Positions 21,440-33,191 of a stretch of DNA of 64,000 nt are shown here, one piece after another. The DNA comes from Adiantum capillus-veneris. Taxonomy: Eukaryota; Streptophyta; Polypodiopsida; Polypodiales; Pteridaceae. Position 1 is the first letter of the stretch, and every line of letters starts with the position of its first letter. The notes below the pieces were generated by a model. The model was not told the origin of the DNA. It saw only the letters and a program-made list of their open reading frames with translations, and ran no database searches. The stretch spans positions 25,176,469 to 25,240,468 of the forward strand of contig CM043942.1 of NCBI GenBank assembly GCA_014529385.2. The letters run 5' to 3'. Made by a program: the position numbers and the translations under genes.

Positions 21440-22440
21440 CACTTTTTATGGGTACAGCACCACTGATAGGCTGTGTTGAAGTGGTGCACCTGAAGCACCC
21501 TTTAAAGTTGGGCAAAACCATTGTTGCATCACTACATAGTTATGGTGATATGGTGCACCATCTCTTAAAAGTGATACTGGACCACTTTAAAGTGCTGGTT
21601 AGCACTAAAAAGAGGTAAGGCTCTAGTAAAAATTGGCGATACAATGGGTGCATCACTTTCCAGTGGAAAACCATAACTATTTTGTGGTGAAGCATCACTT
21701 TTAAGCGAAGCATCACGATGGTGCACTGCTTTTCAGTGGTTCTACACACTTTTAAGGTACCGAATAACGTTCTAGTTAAGAAGCACCACTTTATAGTGGT
21801 GAAGACTACTATAAAGTGGTCAACACAACATCACTATAAAGTGGTGAACACAACTATAAAGTGGTGCTTCTTAACTAGAACGTTATTCGGTACCTTAAAA
21901 GTGTGTAGAACCATTGAAAAGTGGTGCTTCTTAACCTGAACGTTATTTGGTATAAAGTGGTAAACACCAATAAAGTGGTGTTCACCACTTTTTGTGGTTC
22001 AAATCACATTTAAGTGGTGGTGCTTGATGGTCAACCACTTTTAGTGCTGTAGAACCACTTTTTAGTGATGCTTTACAAAAGTGCAATAATCTTTAGTTTT
22101 GCATCTCTACTAAAAGTGGTGGTTAAGTGATGAAGCTTTACAAGGAGATACCACATTCTATTGGTGTAGCACCACTTTTTAGGAGTGTAGCACCAGTTTT
22201 AAGTTGTGTACAATAATTCACATCGGTACATAGCACAACTGAACAGTGGTTCAGCCCACTTTTTTGTGTTGGAGCACCACTTTAAAGTGGTGAAGAAACA
22301 CTAAAAGGTGATGTATCACCAGCAAATAGTGGTGTAGCAGGACTTTTTAGTGTTACCTAACCAGTTTTAAGTGGTTGAGAACCATTTAGTGGTACACCAC
22401 CACTTAAAAATTTTGCAGTACCACTGAGAATGGTGCAGAA
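21440..22440. repeat. Intronic field of AAGTGGTG/CACCACTT repeats
   Basis: About 1 kb of intron made largely of short, degenerate copies of AAGTGGTG and its complement CACCACTT, often joined as palindromes such as CCACTTTAAAGTGG or CACCACTTTATAGTGGTG, at irregular 15-60 bp spacing. It includes the long inverted repeat at 21729-21921. The following intron (about 23540-23700) has the same motif in lower density. There is no coding potential; open frames here mirror one another because the DNA is self-complementary. Confidence 0.85.
21729..21921. repeat. 69-bp inverted repeat (hairpin)
   Basis: Arms 21729-21797 and 21853-21921 are complementary over 69 bp with one mismatch, separated by a 55-bp loop that itself contains CACCACTT-type motifs. 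The right arm's GTGGTGCTTCTTAAC stretch is repeated directly 60 bp further on (21921-21950) with two changes. If transcribed as part of the intron, it would fold into a long stable hairpin. Confidence 0.9.
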
Positions 22441-24375
22441 ATCATTTCAACCACTTCTTATTGTTGATAAAACAAGTTTAATTATGGCTCATTACATACT
22501 AACATGCATTCATATATGTTTTTACAGGGAGGTGGACAGTACCACGGGTGGCCTTACCCACTCAAACAAAATTTTGCTTCACCAAGGAAGATTTTCATAC
22601 CAAATATGGGCTATGCTTGGTTGCCCAGGATCCGAAGCTCCTATGTGATGATGATTTCTCAGATGAGGAGTGGCTTAGGGTATGGCTTTACAAATGCCAC
22701 CAAAAGGAGAAGATGCATTAAAGGGATTGAGGCCTTAAATGTATGAAGAATGTCTCCTGCTATACCACAAAGTATATCAGGGAGCTCCCCCAAACAACGA
22801 GGTAGGCGTGCATTTTACACATGGATTTATGTGGCAGAAGTGCAAGGGCGCTGAAGATTCTGAAGGTTTAGTTGCATGGGCTGTGTATGCTGAAGGTGTT
22901 ATCAAAATGTTACGCCAACAGAAAACTTTAAATAGGAAATTGGAGAAATGGAGGTCCACATTCGGTCCATGTCTTGCAAGAGAGTGGAAATTTAATGCAG
23001 AAAATATGCCTAATTACACTGACAGTACTGGCACAGGCTTTGGCTGGAAGACATACTCAGGTGGACATCAATTTTCAGGGCAGGCTAAGGAGGAGTTTCT
23101 AAAGAAGCGGGCCTTTGGCTCGATGGGAACATTTGGAATGTCAAATGTTTCCTCGACTACATTTTCTGCGTCAACGGCTCATGTAGCAGCTATTTCTAAC
23201 ATGAAGGCTAATGCTGCTGAAAAGTTAAAAGAGAAGCAGCAATGTCTCAAAGCAATAAAAATTTCTTTAGATCAATCAAATACAAAGAGAGATGAGCAGG
23301 TTGGTTTGATGCAAGGTGCCGCCAAGATCATAGAGAGACTGAACAAGGATATGGAGGAACTCAAGTTGCATAAGGTTGGGCTTGTACGAAACGAAAAAGC
23401 AATGGCAAATCTTGAGACCTTGATTCAAGTTCTCTCAAAGACATGGGACTTGATATTGAAGTGCACAATCTCGATAACCTAGGTGAAGAGGCAGCACAGT
23501 TACAGGTATGTAAGCTTGATTGATTCACCTAGTAGTAGTTGATATTACTTAAAAGTGGTTAAACTCTAATTAGAAAAAAATGGTTAGAGACCATTTTATA
23601 TGGTAAAAGACCACTTAAATGTGTTTATATAACACTCTTAAGTGGTACCACATAAAGTGATGAAGACTCTTGAAAGTAATGCACAAACACTTATACTATT
23701 TTATAAAGTACGCAGTGCTATTTTTTTATAGGGTCAGCATGACACTTTGTTATGGGAAGCATAAGTGGCGACAGGACATCTTCAATTTGTGGAAATGATT
23801 ATTAATTTGCAATGAAACCTGCTACAACAGATAATTGATATCCTCTACATCTGCAACTTGCACTTCAGTAGCCACCAGGATCAAATGGGATAATAAGGAA
23901 TTGCCCAAATACTGGAGCAACATAATATCCACATGAGCATACATTTCCTGTATCAATCAACATCAAGCATCTTTAATGCAAATATGCTATCCCTAGTTCA
24001 AATAGCATGCAACTACCCCGGGTAGGTCACCTAATAAAAATGTAACCTATCATGTGAGTTCAACAGAAGGGTATTTAAAGTTCTTGAAACTACAGAGATA
24101 TATATACAGAAGGGCATTATTTTTTCAAATTTGAAAAAACCTTACAGTTTTTAAAAGAAGAGGTACGTTATATTCTTAACAAAATTCACAGATAAGGGGT
24201 TTTACAAACATGTCTTGAACGCACATGATATGGTAGTTTTACACATAGTGAACCCCCCGAGGCCACTACTAAGCATACTTAACAGTATCCATCCATATTG
24301 AATTTTCTTACGAACATCCTTAGAATCTCCTCGATCAAACACCATTGAGATCACATAGCATTGATGGGGTTCGCA

Positions 24376-26059
24376 TTATATTAGAGCTTCACTTGAAGCA
24401 TAGTGCAGCACCCACATCCCATAAACTTTTGGCAACTTAAGCTCGTTACCAGAAAGCATTAAAGAAATCTCACTCCCTTTTAGTGGCAGCCAAGGCATCA
24501 CTGACATAAGCATCAATAGGAATAGCATCCAAATCCATCCACATTTGGCACATTGTCCAAGGAAATGAAAAACCCTGTGCACTTTATGCACTATCAAGGA
24601 TGATTTAGCATCATGACCCCCTCTAGCTTCATAGCCATCACAAAAAAACTTAGGACTCTCGGGACCTGTATCATCAGAGGAATTTTTACTTGTTGGGGTT
24701 TCAGCTTAATAATGAAAAATAGCTTTATCCTGTAAATATTCATCCATAACATTCTCGGGAAAATCACTCTTGGAAGTCTCAACATTAATCAAAATTGTAG
24801 GAGTTATCTCCTCATGTAGCCCATGTACAAGCATAGATGTAGAATCCATGTCGATAACCTGCTCACAATCAACATGATATAAGCAATCTTCATACTCATT
24901 GATATCATCCTCTGCTCCTTCATCTCCATCCATGTTACTTAGTATTCCATCATAGAACTACAAAGGTTCATCTAGCACCCCCTCTGAAGAGGTACACGCA
25001 TCAAAAAGCTCTTCTATACTGTCATGATCGTCTCCTTCAGATCTGGACAAGAAATCATTGATTATGGCATCTTCTTCCATGATAACAACATCTGCAAATA
25101 TATGATTAGTAGAAATCATAGGTTCATTGACATCTTGAGGCTCATCCTGTGCTGGGTGCACAATTTTGGTCACTTCATCAGCTACTGTGTATATAATAGC
25201 TTTGTTTATGCATTCATCTACATCAAACATGTTGTCTTGCTCAGCTATAGTGTTGATATTTTTATAAATATCCTGTAGAGGGCTCATCTGCTTGATGAAC
25301 TCCTTCAGAATGACCCATGTCAAGGTCAGCAACTTGTGAACTACTTGATGTACATTCTATGTCTTCACTGAATCCATTATTGGAGGTACCATTATGCGAG
25401 CAATCTTTGAAAAAAAATCATATAAGTTTGTTTCATCATTGAACTCATTGTTTACCTTTTCTTCGTTGCTCAAAATCTGCTCCTCTGAAATCAAATCTGC
25501 TACTTCCAACTTTGCATTTTCTTTGGCTTTGCGTCTCGCAGAAATATGCTCCCAAAATTAATCGTAATTAAGGATCTGCATCTGATCCCCTTCACCTTTA
25601 CTGAAGGACAACCTAGCTTCGTTCAGTAATCTCTTTTATTTCCAGATCTAGAACCCTTGAGATTTTGTAAATAAATTCTTCTGCAAAATAGTCCCATCGT
25701 GTGGAATATGCTTCTGCCAGTTCTTGAACCTGCTTTTTATAATCTGAGTTTACAACCTCTTCAAAATCTGCAATCATCCGATTTTCTGGAACATTTCGGC
25801 TCTTCATCTCAGCTTCATAACATGCAATAAAACCTTCTGGATCATATCCCTGAAAAATATGATACTGCTCTCGAACAGCATCGAGTGCTAGCTCTACAAC
25901 ATCATCAATCTTGTTTTTTATCTGCATGGCTTTCGCTTCGTGTAGGCATCCCTGAATTAATTCCATCATTTTTGGCAAATTTGCAACTACTAGATTTTTA
26001 CCAAATCCATTGGCACTGAAATCGTCAATAAACTGCTTCAATTGTTCTCGCATCTCCAT
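24376..26059 (-). pseudogene. Unknown acidic-protein gene, minus strand
   Basis: Facing the previous gene. ATG at 26059 opens a 148-residue frame to 25613 starting MEMREQLKQFIDDF, mostly helical and charged, with a single clear stop. Further open segments follow on the same strand: about 25550-25370 (KENAKLEVADLISEEQ...), then one frame from 25332 to 24376 interrupted by only two stops (near 24956 and 24704). That frame is very acidic (DGDEGAEDDINEYED) and ends with a hydrophobic part. Splice joints could not be fixed. I recognise no domain. It is either a decayed host gene or cargo of the element whose terminus may be at 20104. Confidence 0.5.
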
Positions 26060-26750
26060 CTTTACCTCCCACCGTGGCTCCTTTCACGTCGGGTTCACCA
26101 AAGATGTCGGAGGATATGTGTTCGAAATGTGAGCCGGGTAGGCGTCGGGCCTCTGGCTGTGGGAGGTGTGAGAGAGAACAAGAGAAACAGATGCATATGG
26201 CTTTGGCAATCACCATAATCTTCAATTAATCAATTCAAGCTTTCAGTACAATGTAATCAGTAGCCGAGGCGGGCTGTTAGCAGCATTGTCACTCAGACCA
26301 GCTAAAAATTAGGAGTTTAAGCTCTCGTTTTACAGAATTAACCAGGCCATTAATGACATCGGGCTTAACTTGATGATTAATCAATTTCTAGTTGAAGACG
26401 ATAATGAAAATTCTCTTCTGCCACTTTAACTGCTTCAACTGCCCCGTGGATTTTGCAAGCTTCAATTCTGCTCACTACTTCAATCATCAAGCTTCACTTA
26501 TTACCAATTATCCTGCAACTTCTTGCTTTGTGCGCTTTGCACTGCCTTACTTGCCGCTCACAAGCTTCTACTTCTCCTTTAATCGACTTGATTTTTATTG
26601 CCTTCAAGCTCTGTATACCTTTGGTTACCTCTTTTAGAGCACCCTTCGCTCATGCAAAGCAACCTCCTCAATCAAGGCTCGACCTTGCTTCTGGTCCGAG
26701 AGAGAAATTTGTTTACTCATGGATGAGAGATATCCTCTTGCTTGCTTATG

Positions 26751-26753
<3 letters not shown>

Positions 26754-26819
<66 letters not shown>
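26754..26819. repeat. (GA)n microsatellite
   Basis: A pure GA run of about 66 bp in unassigned CT/GA-rich DNA. Confidence 0.97.
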
Positions 26820-26823
<4 letters not shown>

Positions 26824-27991
26824 CCTTCGTCCTCCTTTCTTGCTTTGCTAAGCCTTGCCGTTCCTCCCCTTCTTGCTCTGGATTGAGAGAAAGATAGTAG
26901 GCCCTTCCTCCTTGCTTGCTTATTTGCCTTGTCGAGAACAAGCGAGAGAGAGAGAGAGAGAGCACAAGCCTTGATCTCTCGCTTACGAGAGGGAGAGACG
27001 GAGCCTCCTTCTTCCGTCTTCACAACACTCCTTCTCTCTCATTTCCCTTTCCTTTCTTGCCTTATTGCCCTACTCGTTGATTCCCTTCGCTTCCCTCTTC
27101 TCCCTTCCTCCTTTGTTAGTCAAGGATGGGAGCGAGAGAGAGAACCAATGCTTTGCTTCCTTACCAAGGATGAGAGAGATGGAGCGAGAGCCTGAGAGCT
27201 TTGCTTCCTGACCAAAAATGAGAGAGAGCGAGCAAGAGCCTGAGAGCTTTGCTTCCTTTGGGCTCTCTTCTTCTCCTTCTTTCGTTACCTACAATAATCT
27301 TCTCCTCATGCAATAAAAGAAGAACCCTATTAATAACTCCTCCGTCCCTTAGCAACGACGGCGCCCTCGTTGCTAGGGAGGCAAAAAAAACGCCCCTTAT
27401 GACATGGCACTATGAATCTTGGACAATGCCAATCGCGGCAAAATCGGGCCCAAATACGGTCGCCCTACTAAGCCGAGCATTTCACATTTCCTGACCGCCA
27501 CAGGTGGAGCATCACGCTGGCCTGCGCAAGCGTATCTCTCCCCATCCACACTTCCGTCCTCATCCTGCTCACGCCATTGCCTTGTTTTTCTTTTGTTTAC
27601 ACACTAAAGCCCTATAGTGGGTGGTCCTTAATTGATTGTATTGGCCGACTTTTATTCAGTTGGGTGGACATACTCTTTAAAGTCATGGGCGGCCATATTA
27701 TTTGGCTCTTTATTGGGTGGGCGGCCTTTGGGCACCACATTAAGTATACATGCCGACCAAGGCAATGCCAAGCAGGTCATTTTTCTCCATTGGGCGGCCA
27801 TAGCCTTTGTAAGGGCACCACATTTGGTATACATGCCAGCCAAGGCAATGCCTGGCACCTCATTTTTCTCCAACAAGCCGCATACATGTTGGCATTTCCC
27901 CTCAATCATTGCATTCCAAGAAGAGACGACATTCCCAACACGAGATTCCTCAAAGCAATAATTGCTCATGCATTCCAGAACCTGGATGAAA

Positions 27992-28263
27992 GACAAAAAC
28001 TCCCATCTGAGACACCAATTGAGCCGACCGGACCGGTATGAAACCGACCCCCGGTGAATCTTAAACGGCCAATATCTTGGCGATCGGAACTCTGATCGCT
28101 GATCTGAAAAGATCGACACACTCCACTGACAAAAACTCCCATCTGAGACACCAATTGAGCCGACCGGACCGGTATGAAACCGACCCCCAGTGAATCTTTA
28201 ACGGCCAATATCTTGGCGATCGGAACTCTGATCACTGATCTGAAAAGACCGACACACTCCACA
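27992..28263. repeat. 136-bp tandem duplication
   Basis: Bases 27992-28127 (beginning GACAAAAACTCCC) are repeated at 28128-28263 with only a few differences. The unit contains GACCGGACCGGTATG and CGATCGGAACTCTGATC, which are locally palindromic. No coding meaning is visible. Confidence 0.9.
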
Positions 28264-28300
28264 AAGTGAGCACTTCAAGGCCATGCATTCATTTCATTTT

Positions 28301-30461
28301 TGTCCCCTCAACTGTAGTTGCCCAATCCGGTACAAATCTGCAATCGACTTAAACTTCAAATTGCCATAACTTCTTCAACGTAGCTCCAATCGACGAGTCG
28401 TAAAGACAGGCCGGTAGAGCACTTCAAGCACTGCAATTATAGACCATAAACTCCCAACTATGCTCACTTTAAGCATACTATTTTTTATCATCATTAAGGC
28501 ATCTATTGGTCCATTTAGCCGCATCTGGTATACATTAATCATATTAAACTTGGCCTGTTAACAAGCCCTGGTCACTCACCATTAATCAAGTATGCTTCAA
28601 ATAAGCTTGATGTGCATTTTTTTGTATCTTTCTTAGCATGGAAGCGGAGCTGCACGACACTATACAAAACAAGTGAAAGTGTCACAATGGCTTTCTAAAA
28701 CAATAAGACAGTCATAAACTCATTAGGTTGAGTTTAACTAAAATTATATATGGTGAAGCATTGTTTGGAAATGTATCTTTCATTAAATGATTGAGTTTCC
28801 TTCTCGCAAACAAGCAAACCAAAAATTTAAAATTTGTAAGATTTTTGAACTAAGTTCTCAAATGTTTCACTAATTTTGCTTCCCTTTTCTATGATTTTCT
28901 ATTTATATTACATATATATTTTTATAAAAAAACTCATTAGTGTGTGTGTATGTAGAATTTACTAGAATAGAATGCAAGAGAAATCAAGCCATGCAAGGAT
29001 GTGAAATGAAAGGTGATATAAAAAGATCCATTTAATATTTTAAAATCTAAATAGCATTTAAGGTAAGTCTAAATCATCACTGAAAACATTACAAGTATGC
29101 GTAACTGAACTCTCCTCTTAAGGCTTCTTTTAGAAAGCTAGATAGTTTCAAATGACGGAACCAAATTAAAATTATGAAAAGACCCATGAACAATGTAAAT
29201 AGAAGATATGATCTTTACAAAACCTTCTTTTTTAACCAAAGAGGACACATGTTGCCACCATCAAAAAGCTCTCCATCAACAATTGAGAAATTGCACCATT
29301 TGCTCCACCACACTTTTATTGCCTTCTGCAGGCCAAAAATGTAACACTTTTTTATAACACTTTAAAATTTTTGTCACTTTCTTATTTCCTCTCACAAACA
29401 AGCCTCTTATTATTAAATTCCTCTTGGTAACTTTATGAAGGGCCATAATGAATTTTCACCTTGTTTTGGTTGTATTGTCAAAGACAAATTTATACTTCCT
29501 TGATATTAAAGGATGTATTCCACCTTTCTCGTAAGCTTCTCGGACTTCATGAGTTTTAATTTAGATTTTATTTCATTCTTTTTTGGCATAAAAATTGACT
29601 CCTGCTCTAAAGGTTAAATAATTTTGAGGTTTTTCATTCTAAGCATAAGATCTCCATTTCCTAAGGTTATCTCATATTCCCTAAGGATAAGGGAGAGTAA
29701 GTTTAAATACGTGCCTACAATCACATGGTATTTTTATTGTGTTTTAATATCTATTATACATATATAGTCACAAATGGTTTTATACTACAAAGGACCCCAC
29801 TTAAATAATGTGAATTTCAAAGGTGCACACTCCACGTCAACAAAGGGCCCCACGTCAACATTATTTCAAAGGTGCACACTCCACGTCAATAATGTGAATT
29901 TCAAAGGTGCACACTCCACGTCAACATTTTAAAACAAAATAAAATAAGAAGAAAAAGAAATAAAAATAATAAAAGTAAAAATTAAAAAAAATTCTAATAC
30001 TTTTTTATGAAAGAGCTAAATTTAATGAACATAAAATTAATAAAACAAACTAGTGAAACATATCTTTATGAAGCCCTTAAATCAAAGGACCCTTTATCGA
30101 TACTTTACATCATGGGATCAAACTCTTGTGAATACATTTTTCAATCCAAATAGGTGAATGCAACTTTAGAAAATAGCATTTAAAAGACCATGATTTCATT
30201 TAAATCCAAATAGGTGAATGCAAGTTTAGAAAATAGCATTTAAAAGACCATGATTTCTTTCATTCACAAGACTTTTAAGCCTCCTTGAGGACACTTGTCA
30301 AGCAACAAAAATTGAACGACGTTCACCCATAGTGCACCAAGGGCTTTAGCAAGGAAAAAAAAAGTAGTATTATGGTTTAATTTCTTATTATAGTATATTA
30401 GTACTTTAGAAATACAAAATCATTAAAATCAAAGGCAAATTGTCATCCCACACAAATTCAG
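28301..30461. other. AT-rich non-coding DNA with small tandem repeats
   Basis: No gene seen. At 29815-29930 the phrase TTTCAAAGGTGCACACTCCA recurs three times with 'cacgtcaa' after it. At about 30142-30261 a 60-bp unit with 'aatccaaataggtgaatgcaa' is duplicated. The remainder is AT-rich without open frames of note. Confidence 0.6.
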
Positions 30462-30670
30462 TGCTCGGGAAAAATGTGTCTCAGCTTAATATTGTGTCGT
30501 TTTTCAATTTTGAGAATGCCGATTGAGGGCAAGAGGAAAGGGAGAAATTTTGTCCCAAAATAGACAAAAATAGCATAAAAACATGAAAAATAACATAATT
30601 TTTGAAATTTTTCTTCACAAAAGGCAGGAATGGAATTTTGTGTGTTTGGAAAAATGATTTTTCCCTAGCA
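30462..30670. mobile_element. MITE-like repeat, copy 1
   Basis: A 209-bp sequence starting TGCTCGGGAAAAATG and ending with the complement of TGCTAGGGAAAAATC, so the terminal inverted repeats are about 14 bp with one mismatch. A longer relative lies at 52526-52857; both share the interior ATGTGTCTCAGCTTAATAT. No clear target duplication was found, so the superfamily is open. Confidence 0.65.
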
Positions 30671-32579
30671 ATACACACAATCAACCAATGGAGACATTTG
30701 TGTCTTACGCATCAACCTTTATAAAAAAAAACCCTTTTCAACAAACAAATTAGTTCTCAACAAAGTCAACTAGTATGCATAGAATCTCTCATAGTAGTAT
30801 CACCTAAACAAAAAGATATTCAATTCTTTGTACTCCCCCAATTCTTAAAATGTGGAATCCAGGTTTGTTTTTTTGTAACGTTACAATGACACAAAAAGAG
30901 AAGACAACTCGATTCTTTATTTAAATATTTATTAACTAGTTTAATAGAAATCAAGGTATAAATCACAAATAGATAACCTAGACATTGGAATCAACAAAAA
31001 CCATCAATATCCAACAAGGTATTTTATTTTCAGGAAAAACAATTGCAATTACGCTAGAGTCACAACAACACAAAGACAATTTGCTAATACTTGCCTCTAT
31101 CAGGAGAACCCAAGACATTTACCATTCCAAGAGAAATATCTTTATCTTAGGTACTTTTAATGTGAACTTCAAAAAAAGATTCGAGTTTCTAGAGTGCTCA
31201 ACATCTAAACTTAGGTTCCCACCTAATCATTTCTTAATTTTGCAAAAATCATTATTCTTTCTAACTATTAAACATCTAAGAATTTTGGTCCATCAAGCAC
31301 AACCCTATATTCTTAGTTGCAATTCACACAATGCAATTATTAAAGTTTGTAGCTATTGAATAATTAGGCACTAGACTATTGAATAATATATAGACTAGAA
31401 ATAGTTACTTGGTTAAGTATTGGGTGTGCCAATTGTGGTTACATGATGCCTATTTACTCTAAATTATAGCCTCCTTTCCATGGTTTATCCTAGTGACACA
31501 TTCAAATGGATGCAAAATATGGATTTTAGTCTTGAGACTATCAAGTGAGGTTTGAACTTGGGCTTTAACCTCACCTAAATTGGATAGGATAACACTTGCC
31601 CATTCATTCCAAGCTATCTTGGTGTTACATCAAGAATCAATCAATAAAGACCTATTGTGTCTCTTTTGGCCATGATTTTGAGGCTCAAACACGGTTTATT
31701 TGAGTCTATAATCACCTATAAGACTTTTGTTTTACAAAGCTAAGATTCTCTTCTTCCTAGCTTGCGACAGCCAACTTCGTTTTGAAACTCACCTCAATAT
31801 TGTAGGATAATAATTCCCTCTTCTCTCCAAGCTATCTTGATGTTACATCTAGAGTCATAAATAGAAAGACCTATTGGGTCTTGCTTGGCCCTGAGTTTGA
31901 GGTGAAAAATTAAGTCGAGCATCATTTCCAAGTGCTAGTGAGGCATACAGAAGTGAGACAAGAGGTACAAGCCATGAGGCCTAGTGAAAAACTTTTACTC
32001 TCTTAATCAAGATCTCCTCTTTTCGATTTTGGATCGAGCCTCATTTCCAAGTGCTATTCCAAGTGTCAGCGAGGACGAATAAATATGTGAGGTAGGAGGC
32101 ACAATCCATGAGGCCTACTAAAGCACTATGAGTCTCTTAACTAAGATCTCCTTTTTTGGATGTTGCAACACTCGAAATACAATGTGAAGATGAGGCTCAA
32201 ACTTCACTAGTACAAAGATTGGACTTGTGAGAGAGGGATTGAGCTTAAACCTACTAAACTCTTTATGCAAAATACATGAGCCTCGACGCCATATGCTCAT
32301 TGAGGAGGTCAAGTTATAATCAATGCTCAAGCTTGGCTGCTTTTATAATTAGGAAGTGTAAAATCATCTTTAGTCCAATCCTCTCTTGAGTATTTCCAAA
32401 ATTTCCTCTTATTTTCTCTTAGTCTTGTCCAATTGAAGATGTCCTTGGAAGTTGATTATACTCTAAAATGCAACTAGTCGATATAATTTCAAAGCATGGC
32501 ATGGCATCCTTCTTTTGTGATTGGGGCTTACCATGACAAGTAAAATGGAGCTGGGAAAAAGTGTCTTGGAAAATTTTAG
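30671..32579. other. Unassigned AT-rich DNA with diverged repeats
   Basis: No gene supported. Two repeat families are visible. 'ccaagctatcttg(g/a)tgttacatc' followed by 'aaagacctattg(t/g)gtct' occurs near 31606 and 31825. A unit of about 119 bp, 'tcatttccaagtgct...ccatgaggcctact...gatctcc', occurs near 31922 and 32041. The frame at 30985-31359 is AT-rich and unrelated to anything I know. Confidence 0.55.
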
Positions 32580-32623
32580 CACTACAAGAGGTTATGTGCT
32601 CTTGTGACGCTCTTAGCGACGAA

Positions 32624-32830
32624 AATACACTGGGTTTTTATAACCCCCGGCGTCGCTATAAGCGTCGCTAAAAGCGTCGCTACGAGAGCGTCGCTATATG
32701 CGTCGCTATAGGCGTCGCTATAGGCGTCGCTATATAGCGACGCTTATAGCGACGCTCTCACAGAAGAGTATAGCGACGCATATAGCGACGCTACAGAGCC
32801 ATAAATAGCGACGCTTATAGCGATGCCTGA
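32624..32830. repeat. Left subterminal repeats of the CACTA element
   Basis: Seven GCGTCGCTA-type units in direct orientation (about 32650-32735) are followed by about six in the opposite orientation (TAGCGACGC, to about 32826), meeting in the palindromic stretch at 32725-32745. In En/Spm such repeats bind the regulatory protein (TnpA) during excision. The same motif fills the other end of the element. Confidence 0.88.
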
Positions 32831-33191
32831 GAGAATATTTTTTTGGTGGCAGGGCATTGAATGCCCTGCCACCCATCAACCATATTGTACTTGATTCACT
32901 TTTTAAAAAAAGTGCAAAGGTAAATAATAGACCCAAAATAGTCACCCACAAGACGCATTGTTTGCAAAATTGACAATTGTACACATCATAGACAAACTGA
33001 ATTGATTGGCAAATGTAATAATGACAATTGTACAACATCATAGGCATAAAGAATTGATTGGCAAAAGGAATTGCGGTGACAAATGTAATAATATACATGG
33101 TTCAAAAAGACGTATAAAATCCGTCTCATGATACATAAGCTATGAGAAACCCTAAACTAATGCTATCTAGCTACGGCTAAACTGACGTCGT

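Larger units (their letters stand above)
20300..23764 (+). pseudogene. Unknown multi-exon gene with palindrome-rich introns
   Basis: A spliced gene of unknown function, probably broken. A CT-rich 5' UTR exon ends at 20541 (AACAG|GTATGT). Intron 1 (20542-21110) holds a SINE. The exon 21111-21205 starts coding at ATG 21112 with a short Lys/Ser-rich N-terminus. The exon from 22528 joins in the same phase (phase 1) and carries an acidic FSDEEWLRVWLYKCHQKEK segment ending in a stop at 22719. The longest open part, 22739-23482, is in another frame and has a C-terminal coiled coil (about residues 155-225). It must shift again near 23420 to reach the donor after 23505 (CAG|GTATGT). The last exon 23732-23764 ends with LLWEA and a stop. 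At least two frameshifts are needed, so it is called a pseudogene; unseen exons could change that. No domain was recognised. Confidence 0.55.
26226..28300. other. Non-coding, CT/GA-rich with tandem duplications
   Basis: No supported gene. It contains a (GA)n microsatellite at 26754-26819 and a shorter one near 26942-26962. Diverged direct repeats of phrases such as 'gagagctttgcttcct' lie at 27130-27260. There is a diverged tandem repeat of about 83 bp around 27720-27890 and a 136-bp tandem duplication at 27992-28263. Open frames across the GA run are Leu/Ser or Arg/Glu repeats caused by the microsatellite. Confidence 0.6.

Noticed and set aside
21540-21939. Overlapping open frames on both strands
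   Set aside because: They mirror each other because of the 69-bp inverted repeat and palindromic motifs; not genes.
26275-26290. TGTTAGCAGCA as another gypsy LTR start
   Set aside because: Similarity to the LTR ends after 11 bases; the following sequence does not match.
26634-27023. Minus-strand open frame with a Ser-Leu run
   Set aside because: Caused by the (GA)n tract at 26754-26819; no domain and no conserved codon pattern.
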